A stretch of DNA of 64,000 nt, taken from positions 696,458,761-696,522,760 of the forward strand of contig CM057339.1 in the NCBI GenBank assembly GCA_030015575.1. Direction: 5' to 3'. The position numbers and the translations under genes were made by a program. The notes beneath the pieces are model-generated. The model had not been told where the DNA came from. It saw only the letters and a list, made by a program, of their open reading frames with translations, and did not search any database. Of the stretch, positions 1 to 9,323 are shown in pieces. The DNA is from Agapanthus africanus (taxonomy: Eukaryota; Streptophyta; Magnoliopsida; Asparagales; Amaryllidaceae). The number at the start of each line of letters is the position of its first letter. Position 1 is the first letter of the stretch.

Positions 1-2384
1 GGTTTTACAGATGATGAGTGGGAGTAAATTATTGGGAATTAGGTGATCATCCTCATTATATCGGAATTCGTTGTAATTGGTGATATTTGAGGAAATCGCC
101 TGGGTTGTTTGCCGGACGACAGATATTTGGTTTTGAATATCCGTCGTTGTGCACCAATTTCAAATGGATATATCTGTACGTCTATTTTTATAGAGTGAGA
201 TGTACCTTTTTGAAATTATGTCTATGACATTTACCTATATCAGTGGATAGTTAGGTAAGGAGCATTAAACAGCGGTGTAATTCTTCTTAACCATAAGTAC
301 AGTTTTCAACCTACGACACACAGGGTTTGAATTATTCGACTCAGGGGACTTATACAAAGTATTGTATGTTGTCCAGTGTCCATTAGGATAGAGGGGTTGG
401 TCCCCGTACTATATTCAGTTTACTTATGACTTCTCTAGTTTTTAGACAAGTGTTTCGTAGAAACACAAGGTCTGAGTTTTGAGAAGTTATAGGTATATGA
501 ATAAAGTAGAGAACCAGGTGTTGCAAGTATAGGGATTCTTCAAGGTGATCGAAGATGTAGATACTTGTGTATGGTATTCAGTTAATAGTAATGATTAAGA
601 GAACTTGCTTCTCTTTCAGGTTACTCGTAATTGAAAGTACTTCTAAGTTGAGTAAAGCTGATCGGCCTCTCTCCATTTTGTTGACATGCACTGGAGACAG
701 CTGCATGATTTGAATCTGGTTCAATTAAATCAGTGCCTCTGTTTCTATATTGGATATAGAACAGTTCATATCTTAACAATGTTAAGGTACGGGGAGTCGT
801 CCGGCTTATGCTTAAAACCAGACTCCGGACTACTCAAGGCACGTTTCTGTAATGGCTATTTGTGGGTCGACCTGGGCTATGACGAGAATTGACTTTCTAC
901 CATCTGGAAGATCAATACTGATATTGTTCTTGACTCGCCACAGTTTTAATAAAAATGGATTTTTTCAGAAAACAGTAGTGGGAGTATGTAGAACTGGAAG
1001 TGATTCCAGAACCGCAAATGATTACTGAAAATTTGATAAGAACCTAAAGATTCAATCTGGTTTGACATTCCATTGGCCACTCCGCAGATAAGGTGGGTAG
1101 CCTCAGGCACCCGAGAGGTACTCCAGTAGCCTCAAGGACGGTGGCAGGGAGGTTCTTGTTTACCCAGACTTGCCATTGCTGTTGTTCCAGACTGTGAGAC
1201 CCGGCAGGAGGATGAGTATAGCGTCGTTCTGAACTGGCCGTAGAAGTGCAAGTGTATATGACTCTGCCAGAGGGTTTTCGTGGTCAGTGGGAGCAGCGGA
1301 AGCATGGTGGACAAGTGGCTTATGTCTATTTATAGACTAAAGCAGATATAGCGGAGATAGATCATCTATTTCTGATGTGACAGTCATAGGTTTGACTTCA
1401 TCAGAATTGGGGATGGATCTGTTAAGAAGGTAGTAGGGTGTGATGTCCTGGTATTTGGATGACATACACAGAGTAGGAAGTGATATTCCTATGCTACGAT
1501 CGGTTATACTTTGGTTGTCACACAGTGGTTTCTCCACATAGGATATGGATATCATATCAGATATTCTGGTTACTAGATCTATGGTTTTAGATCTAGATTT
1601 GGGTAGTTTCCCAATCAGGGTACTTAGACATCATTCTAAAGGTGTTTTAGAATGGACGACTCCTGGCACGGTAGTGTACCTGCAGGTGATGGAGTCACCC
1701 TCTCTAAAGGTGTCTTACAGACTAAACGGGAGAGGGATGTGCATGATTGATAGATCACTTGCTTAGGCAATTGAGTCAATCATGAGATGTCAAGTACCAC
1801 ACCAGATGTTGTTTTTACAGTAGATTCAATAAGTTGATATTAATCCAATCCTAGAGAAACATTAGGAAGTAGTTTTAGAACACAAGTGGATGTTCTAGGG
1901 ATATGATAACAACAGTCTCTTTTAGGAGACAGTTATCATTCCAGGCTTCCAAGGTGACCTGGATGGCAGAGAGGTTGTCAGAGTTATAGTTTTTCTTCTG
2001 ACGAGGGGCAGTATTTTGGACAGGTGGTCCAAGGGGATACTGAGGGAGGCATGACGCAGGATACTGATTAAGTTCAGTTGACGATACAGTCTAAGAAGTT
2101 TGGATTTGGAGTTCATTTATGAGCTAGGTCCCATCAGATATCCAGACATATTCTAAGACAGGTATTGCTCATTTCGGGAGATGGCTTTCTCCGCGAACTT
2201 GAGATAAAGAGAGACATAGAAAGAAACATCAAGGCGGATCCACTCACTGAGGCTATTCCTCGAACACATTAGTTTCGCAAACTGGTTTTGTGAGACTGAT
2301 TAGTAGAGGAGTTGGGTGTTCGGTATCACACGGGCTGTGAGTATGCGACATCGCAATAATTAGCCTTGAATGAAAGTGGGAGAT
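1..2384 (+). pseudogene. copia pol remnant of Copia-1
   Basis: No long reading frame survives, but the nucleotide sequence follows the pol gene of Copia-2 in order. The integrase core region is recognisable around 360-620, the integrase tail around 690-880, and reverse transcriptase and RNase H from about 1080 to 2300. The stretch just before 2385 keeps the AGTGGGAGAT purine tract seen before the other copia 3' LTRs. The first 280 bases align only loosely. Small frames in this region are chance frames. It is non-functional. Confidence 0.7.
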
Positions 2385-4498
2385 TGTTGGAGATAGTGCT
2401 CTCAGAGTCAATTATTGGATCACATGCACGTGATTGCAATGATTGATGAAGGACCTATGCCGGTAGGACAGTCTTACTTAAGATGATAGTATGCTATCTG
2501 GTTTACCTTTATCATCGTGTACTGCTTCATGTGACCTTACAGGTCACTATTGCGCGTTGATAGAGCCCTTAGGATTCTTTCTTGACAGCCAGCAGTATGA
2601 TGGCGATCATATACGTGGGAGCTGGTAGTCTATAAGCACATCCTTAAAAGGTCCCTAGTCGTGGGAGTTTTCGAGATAGGGCATCGATACTCCAGAGTAG
2701 ACTAGTGTATACAGTCGAGACCCCGACGAGGGGCGGTGGCCGGTCTCACAAGCCACTGGTGTCAGTTGGTTCACCTAAGATGTATACAAATGCTCATTGG
2801 GTTATGAGTACACCGGACAGGACTCGCCGGGAACATGCTAGTTGGTCTTATACCAGACGTCAGATAGCAGTTCCCTGGTGACATGTGTACAGGTTAGTTC
2901 ATCGACCTGAGATCGTAATTTGTCTCTTGTGAGTTCCCACTGTACTTTGATTACTACCTTACCACGCTCAAACGAGACGTGCAAACAGGTTTTAGTTGGG
3001 TACAGTCCCGAGCCACATGGAGGCAGTGAGCGGATCTGTAAGGGTTCGTCTCTCCCGGTATTGGGGGTGAGGTCGCGATGTGTCTAGGAGAGCCATTACA
3101 CGAAATCCTTGGCCAAGGCAGGAGATTTACTGGTAGGTATTCCAGTAGTATCTCAGGGTGTTCTGGGCTGCACTCCGACACGACTTGTACCGCTTTTGGG
3201 GGTCTGACTTTTACCAACCTCCTAGGCCCGCCATGCGATGCTCATAGACGAACGGACCGGACTGTACGGATATTGTCACTGACAGGCTCAGTAGGATGTC
3301 AGGATGAGTTCGCTCATCGACGTCCCTTTTGGTCAATACCTGGTAGCCCATTACGTATGGCTAATACATCTGACGTGCTGGTGGTTAAATCTCCAACCAA
3401 AGTATTGACGAGTCTTTAGAGTCCCCCACAGACCGTTTTCTCAAGTTTCGAACGAAACGTTGTAGAGGCCGTATGGAGATATGGCAGGGTTCGATCATGT
3501 ACATGCGATATTGCATGGATCATGATCGGACGGATAATACTAGCGGGCTTTGGTTTAAGCCGGATCCTAGTATTGTACAGTGTAGATTTTGTCTCTTTGC
3601 ATTTATATTCGGTCGGAATACAAATGCGGGTATGTATATACAGTCACAGGGTTTTCCTGTAATTTATTACGGGATCGGTTTTTTGAAGTTGCCAGTTTGC
3701 TTTCCGTTTCGGCCATTTTCCTTTGTATCTTTCTTTGGCTGAAAATTGATGTGGATGGGCTTATTTGCAAATGTGCAAATTAGCATTATGGAGGGTGGCC
3801 TTTGTAAATTGTTGCTTCATGATGGTTCAACCATCATTTGACTTCTTGGTTCATCATTACTTGACTTTTGTTGTGATGAGATGTGAGATGGTTGTTGAAG
3901 GGGAGACTTTGTTGTGATCATTGTTTTTTCTCATCATCACATTTTCTCTCTCTTGCATGCATTATTGCTTACTCCACTCTCTCTCATTCTTGACGCAAGG
4001 GGCCGGCCACAATTGTATGGGCTGGAAATTTTTTTGGTGTGGGATTGTTCTCATTTTGTTTGCACAAAAATCCCTTTGTTCATCCAAAAACTTGCATCTC
4101 ATTCCTCCACCAAAAACCATGGCAACTTCAACCCCAATGAGACAAAGCTTTCTACACTTCATCTATAGTATCCTTGGGCACGTCGACTCGCCAACTACGT
4201 GCTCGAGTTGCCTCGGTCCAGAGGTGGGAACCCGTAAAAGAACCCGGCGACGTGGTGCCCTTCCGACGGGGAGATGAAGAAGGGAGATTCCGCGGGGAGA
4301 TCGGGACGACGACGAGAAGACCGAAGGACACGGAACGCTCGGTATATCTCTCTACCCCTTCTCTAGTTAGCTAGGAGTAGGTTAATGGCCCGATCCGGGT
4401 TTATAGTGCGCGGTGGTGCCGGTTTACACGTTTCGTAAAAGTATCGTTTCCGCATTTTGGCCTCGGATTGACGGCCGGGGCGCCACCGTGAACTTACA
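2385..4498 (+). repeat. 3' LTR of Copia-1
   Basis: The LTR is 2114 bp, starts TGTTGG directly after the purine tract and ends GTGAACTTACA. It shares blocks with the other copia LTRs, including the GGGAAC/GTTCCC inverted repeat at 2829-2875 and the segment at about 2940-3420. Its second half (about 3740-4490) has drifted most. The 5' partner is not in the window, so no age can be computed from LTR divergence. Confidence 0.75.
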
Positions 4499-4991
4499 CA
4501 TTTCTCTTCTTCATCCTCTTCATTCTCTTTCTCCACCCTCCACCTCCTCTACCACCCATGGCCATCCCAAAAACCACCTCAAACCACAATGCCTCCTTCA
4601 TAAAAAATTATCACAAGCTCATCACAAACATCTTGGATGCATCAAGTTGCTACTTTGAGGGTTTTGGGCAACTCAAGAATTTTCTTGAGTTGCCAAATGA
4701 GGTATAACCCTTCACTTATTGTTAAGTTTTTAGTTTTCTTCATGTCCTACTTTATTTAGAGTTAAGCTAATATGGTTTAGTGATATCGGAAAATTCAAAG
4801 TTGAGATTTAGGTGATATTATGAGTCGTGAGGTTGTAATTGAATGTAATTAGTGACCACAACTCCTGTAGTGTCGATTTTATGGACCAAACCAGAGACTA
4901 AACCCTAAAACTTAAGTGCAACATCTTTCCAATGTCGGTTTTGTGAAAATTATGAGGACTACAGGGAGTTTGGAGCAACCTGGGATATTTC
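4499..4991 (+). repeat. Tekay-1 LTR, first visible piece
   Basis: This stretch lies between Copia-1 and Copia-2. Read on the plus strand it resembles the early part of the Tekay-2 LTR, sharing a donor-like AGGTATAA segment at about 4698 and its surroundings. It ends with ATTTC at 4987-4991, the duplication repeated at 14744-14748 across Copia-2. It has no coding signal. The assignment rests on weak similarity plus colinearity with the next piece. Confidence 0.55.
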
Positions 4992-7071
4992 TATTATTGT
5001 ATATGCCCTAGAGGCCATTACTGTATCATACTAGTATGTATATTACTTGATGGAAGCTTGGGATATTCACAGTTGTACAGACAATCTTGCTCAATATAGT
5101 AGTATGCTACTTGGTTTGTCTCTGCTTTAATGTGTACTTATGTGTTTATTTATTATATCATCTATACGCATTAGTAGAGCCCTTTGGATCTTTGCTTGAT
5201 TACCGGCGTTGTGATGGCGATCACACTCGTGGGGGCTGGGTAATCTACAAGCACATCCTTATACGCGTCCCTAGTCGTAGGACTATCGAGACAGGGCATC
5301 GATACTCCGGAGTAGACTAGCGTATGCGCTTCTCATCCCAGTGTGGGAGATGGTATGTCCCACAGCCATCAGTACGTCGTACTGGAGATAGTATACGGGT
5401 GCTCGTTGGGTTACGAGTACACTGGACAGGACTCGTCGGGAACTGACAGGTTGGTATTATACCTATCGTCAGTTATCAGTTCCCAGGTGACATGAGTACA
5501 GCTTAGTCCGCTGACTTGACACTGCCACTTCGCCTCGAGTGTGTTCCCACTGCACTTTGATCACTACCCTACCATGGCTCAAAGGAGTCGTGCAACCAGG
5601 TGGTGGTTGGGTGCAGTCGTGAAGCACTTGGAGGCAGTGACGGTTAGACAGGATTCGTCTCTCCCGGTATTGGGGGTTGACATCGCGCTGTGTCTAGGAG
5701 AGCCATTACACGAGTAGTCCCTGGCCAGGGCAAGCGAGATATACTGGTAGGCTTCCAGTGTTATCTCAAGGTGTTTTGGGCTTCACTCCGACACGACTTG
5801 TACCGCTATTAGGGGACTGACGTTTTACCGCCCCCTAGGCCCGACATGCGATGTATTAGACGAACAGACCGGACTGTACGGAGAATATCACATTCAGACT
5901 CAGTAGGAGTTCAGATGGGTTTTACCTCACCAGTCTTCTTATCGGCATCTACCTGGGGACCGTTACGCACAGCTAGTGCCGCTTGCGGTCTGTGGTTAAA
6001 CCCACTGCCAGCGTAGTGTCGAGTCTTTAGAGTCCCACACAGAGGGTATTCGCCTCTGGGCAAAACAGAGTAGAGGTCGCATGGTTTTACGACAGGGTTC
6101 GTTCTTATCCGCGCACTTGTGCACGTTTGGAGTCCGGACGGATTATACTAGCAGGCTCTGGTTTGAGCCAGATACTGGTATATGTTTTGGGGTTGCTTTT
6201 ATCTCTCAGTATTCTTGTTCCTCGGAACGAGAATGCAGGTGTGTATGCACAGTTGCTTGAGGCGGAGGATGAGGTCTTTCATTAGGGTTTCGGAACGGGT
6301 GCGTATGCACAGTTGACATTCGTCTTTTTCCAAACCCTAATGGATTTATGAAATATCAAATAATAATAGTAATTAAATGAAATAATGTTATGGTTGATTT
6401 TGTTGACTTGTTGACCATGGTTGACTTGTTGACCATGGTTGAATGTTGACCATCATCATTGCTTTGCATGGATACTCCTTGATTCTAGCTTACATTCATT
6501 TAAAGAAGTGATGATGGTGGTCATTCTAAATACAACCATCAACTATTTCATTTTGATTTATTATTATTAATTAGATAAATCTTTTTCCTTTTGTTATGGT
6601 TGCAAGAGGAAAATAGCTCATTCTATCATATTGATTCTCTCTCCTCACTTCATCTTCTTCTTCCTCAAGCTCAAGGAGAATTCTTCTCATGTGTTGAGAA
6701 TCCCTCTCCTTGAAAAGAAAACACCCCATAGATACACTCTACTCTCTCTATGGTTCAAGGTTTAGCAAGCCGGAGATCCTAGTTCACTCTAAGTTCGAGA
6801 AAGAGCCCGAAGGTTGAACCCTCAGGTGGATCCATCTTTGACGGAAGAAGGCTACAAGGAAAGAACCATCAACCTCTACTAGGTTTCAAGAAGAAGGAGT
6901 TCAAGTTAGGTATAACCACTTTGCCGAGTAGTTAACTCTTCTTTGCAAGTATGCTAGTTTAGTTTAGCAAAGATCCGGCTTTTACGGTCCATGTTACAAA
7001 GTTTAGAAAAATTTTTGTTTTACCGTTTCCGCATCCCCTAAAGTACCGGGAGAGGTAACGTGGACCTAACA
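4992..7071 (+). repeat. 5' LTR of Copia-2
   Basis: The LTR ends CCTAACA one base before the primer-binding site. Its first six bases are slightly altered relative to TGTTAG of the 3' copy. It contains a 15-bp odd palindrome (5370-5384), a GGGAACTGA/TCAGTTCCC inverted repeat (5438-5484) and a donor-like AG|GTATAA at 6908-6915. Short frames inside it reappear in the 3' LTR only because the LTRs are duplicates. Confidence 0.93.
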
Positions 7072-7072
7072 G

Positions 7073-7084
7073 TGGTATCAGAGC
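7073..7084 (+). other. primer-binding site (initiator tRNA-Met)
   Basis: TGGTATCAGAGC follows the LTR end after one base. It matches the 3' end of plant initiator tRNA-Met, the usual primer of plant copia elements. Confidence 0.95.
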
Positions 7085-7279
7085 CCAACTAAACTTAAAC
7101 TAGCTTGGTAGCGAAGTATATGGAAGTTCGAAACGAAAAAATCGCAAAACCGGAAAATCAAAAACCCTAAGTTTCTGTTGAATATTTTTGTGCTCTAAAT
7201 GTAAACATTTTTACTCCTAAAATCGGCTCAGGGTTTTGTGAGAACACCCACCAAAAACGATCCCATGAACCCATCAAAA

Positions 7280-7329
7280 CGCCGCGGATCCGCGGCCATA
7301 GCTATTCTTGTTGCCGCGGATCCGCCGCC
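7280..7329 (+). repeat. GC palindrome doublet (Copia-2 leader)
   Basis: Two 18-bp units centred on GCCGCGGATCCGC occupy 7280-7297 and 7312-7329 with a 14-bp gap. Unit 1 is nearly self-palindromic and can also pair with unit 2. It starts 207 bases after the PBS start, the same spacing as in Copia-4 (207) and Copia-5 (206). Confidence 0.85.
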
Positions 7330-8070
7330 GTTTGGGCTCTTCATGTGATCGTGTTTTGTGCAGTGTTCTTCTGGTAGGGTTTTGGGATTTTTCAAATATG
7401 TTATATGTGCCCAGATTTTCCAGAAAAGAAATTTACTTTTGGGGTCCTATAAATCCGTATTTTTTTTCGAACTTCGCTACACTTTGGCTATATTGGTTAT
7501 ATCTGTGATGTTCTTATGTATTGAACGTCGGCTAATCGCTATATGTCGATTAGTCGGGGTTATACATATCTGCGATCTGTGATTGTTGTTGATGGTTTGT
7601 GTATATGAACTCGTTGGATTGTTGCGGATGAATAGCCGGGGTGGATGTGAGATGAGAGTTTCTTTTTCTTTCATTCATGTAATAAATTTGTAAATTGATG
7701 TAATATTATTTGTTTGGCCGCACAACCGGGTCGGGGTTGTAGCCGTCTTTGTATAATTCTTTTTACTGTTTTTGCTCCTAGGATAGACCCATGGAGGGGG
7801 TGCACAAACTACCGGGTAGCTCGAAGTGCCGAGTGGCCTACTCATGGCATTGAGGGAGGTTGCTTCGCTTCGGGTACTTGGCGGGTAGTTTGCCGCACCC
7901 GTAGGGGTCTTGGGTGGGGTATTGGCTATTCATCGCGACCGTGTAATCCGCTTTTCGTTCCAGGCTCGAACGAATCGCGGGTTCCTAGTATATCCAAAGT
8001 GTTCATCTGTGATCTGTAATGTCCATCATTGCTATATTTATAACTATTTAGGCGTTGCTTATGTTTTACA

Positions 8071-8165
8071 GCCGCGCTAGCCCAGCCCCCGCTCTGTCGT
8101 TAGTTAAGTAACCTAACGGGTGATGACGGGGCCCCGTGGCGAATGCGAATGGCATAAGCGTACGT
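8071..8165 (+). other. conserved leader block with CGTTAG/CTAACG hairpin
   Basis: This roughly 95-base block is almost identical in Copia-4 (32371-32462) and Copia-5 (62351-62443) and close in Copia-3 (21474-21564), although flanking leader sequence has diverged. It contains a hairpin with stem CGTTAG (8098-8103) and CTAACG (8113-8118) around the loop TTAAGTAAC, then a GC-rich ACGGG/CCCGT stem. Its role is unknown; packaging, dimerisation or translation control are possible. Confidence 0.75.
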
Positions 8166-8675
8166 CATATTTTGGTTGTTTTCTGCAATGGTAGGATTTA
8201 AATGATGGGACGCATTAAAAGAACTAATGCAAGAAAATAAACCTAAAAGACGTTGTTGGAACAAGTTTTTCAAAAAGCTGTTATTGCAAGGACGTTCATT
8301 TTTGTTTTGCATCGCGGTATTCGGTTGTGAATGCCCAGCACCTCAGTCGACGAGGCAAGGGCCGAGATCCCTTTACCGGGAGTGACCCCTTGGACAAAAG
8401 TTTGCGTCAGGGTAATAACTTCACTATAGTCGATTATTCTTGCTTTGCATCGAGGTATTCAATTTGGAATATCCTGCACCTCATTCGACGAGGAAAGAGC
8501 CGAGATCCCTTCACAGGGAGTGACCTCTTTAGCAAAAAGATTTCGCCACTATATTTTTCCAAAAAGGGTTATCAGGTTCCTTCAACGACATCAAGTTCAT
8601 TACTTTAACGGGTTTTTCGCCAAAAACCCAGCCGTAGCCCTCCGTCATTTCCTACAAGTACTACTCAGTATTCGA

Positions 8676-8884
8676 GCTACGTATTTTGGCATTGTCAAGG
8701 CGTAGTGATCGGTAGCTAAGTATTGCTTGTTTGTAGCCTTATTTTTTCCAGATTATTTAGGACAGTCGCATAGCTATGTTGGCATTGTCAAGAGTTGTGC
8801 GGGTGGGTCTAAGTTAATCAAGATAATGACGGGCCGAACTTGACTAACAGTTCATGATATGTTGGCATTGTCAAGGCCATGAAT
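8676..8884 (+). other. array of three loop-sharing hairpins (Copia-2 leader)
   Basis: Three hairpins present the same loop core TTGGCATTGTCAA. Stems are CTACG/CGTAG (8677-8681, 8701-8705), GCATAGCT/AGTTGTGC (8768-8775, 8793-8800, with G-U pairs) and TTCATG/CATGAA (8851-8856, 8878-8883). Loop cores can form a second short stem TTGGC/GTCAA. Stem sequences differ but all pair, which points to a selected RNA structure. Confidence 0.75.
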
Positions 8885-9122
8885 CGTTAGGGGCAAAAAC
8901 CACATCGGGAGTTTCAAAAGAACTGAAACTTGCAGATTTAGCATACCTTCTGGAGTGTGGTGACTAGAGTGGATTCCATCTAGGTTATCACACAATGACA
9001 GTTGGATCCCGATCCCACTGATGAGTTGGTTTACTCTCGGGAGATTATTCACTTAACGATCAATGCTATAAACGTAGTAGGTGTCTAGAAAGGTGTTAGC
9101 GGAGCTACGCCCCCAGGGAAAA

Positions 9123-9167
9123 GAGGTTCTATAATTAAGGAACTTCGCGAAAGCGTTGGAAAACCTC
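9123..9167 (+). other. stem with internal GAAA-tetraloop hairpin upstream of coding frame
   Basis: The outer stem is GAGGTT (9123-9128) with AACCTC (9162-9167). Inside is CGC-GAAA-GCG at 9146-9155, a GNRA tetraloop hairpin. Copia-3 has GTGC-GAAA-GCAC at the same place and Copia-4 has CGT-GAAA-GCG, so pairing is kept while bases change. Confidence 0.7.
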
Positions 9168-9323
9168 CCTCGAAGTACCGACACTAGCCTGGTTGAAAGG
9201 TTAAGCAAGTATTGTGACGTGAATTAAAACCCGGCTAGTTCTTCTTTTAAAAAGGTTTTAAGAAGAATTTGAGGAAACAGTGGGAGACATCCTGGTTAGA
9301 TAAATTAATAAACCAATCTAATC

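Larger units (their letters stand above)
1..4498 (+). mobile_element. Copia-1, decayed Ty1/copia (Angela-like), 3' part
   Basis: This is the 3' portion of an old Angela-type copia element whose 5' part lies left of the window. It holds a heavily decayed pol remnant, a purine tract at about 2374-2384 and a 3' LTR ending in ACTTACA, as in Copia-4 and Copia-5. It is thoroughly broken, with many breaks. It appears to sit inside the Tekay-1 LTR, because Tekay-type LTR sequence resumes right after 4498. The level of decay makes it one of the oldest insertions here. The target duplication cannot be tested because the other end is outside the window. Confidence 0.8.
7085..9323 (+). other. long non-coding leader of Copia-2
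   Basis: About 2.2 kb separates the PBS from the main frame, unusually long. It holds the GC palindrome doublet (7280-7329), a strongly conserved block (8071-8165), three loop-sharing hairpins (8676-8884) and a GAAA-tetraloop hairpin inside a longer stem (9123-9167). The same modules appear in the same order in Copia-3, Copia-4 and Copia-5. Small frames are not conserved between copies, so I read it as functional RNA or regulatory sequence and not as coding. Confidence 0.8.

Noticed and set aside
1132-1555. Short minus-strand frames near the left edge
   Set aside because: They overlie the decayed Copia-1 pol and show no motif.
5087-5320. 77-codon frame duplicated at 12760-12993
   Set aside because: These are the two LTRs of Copia-2; duplication alone explains its conservation.
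9010-9045. CTGATGAG resembling a hammerhead ribozyme core
   Set aside because: No properly placed GAAA and no closing stems; Copia-4 and Copia-5 do not keep the motif.
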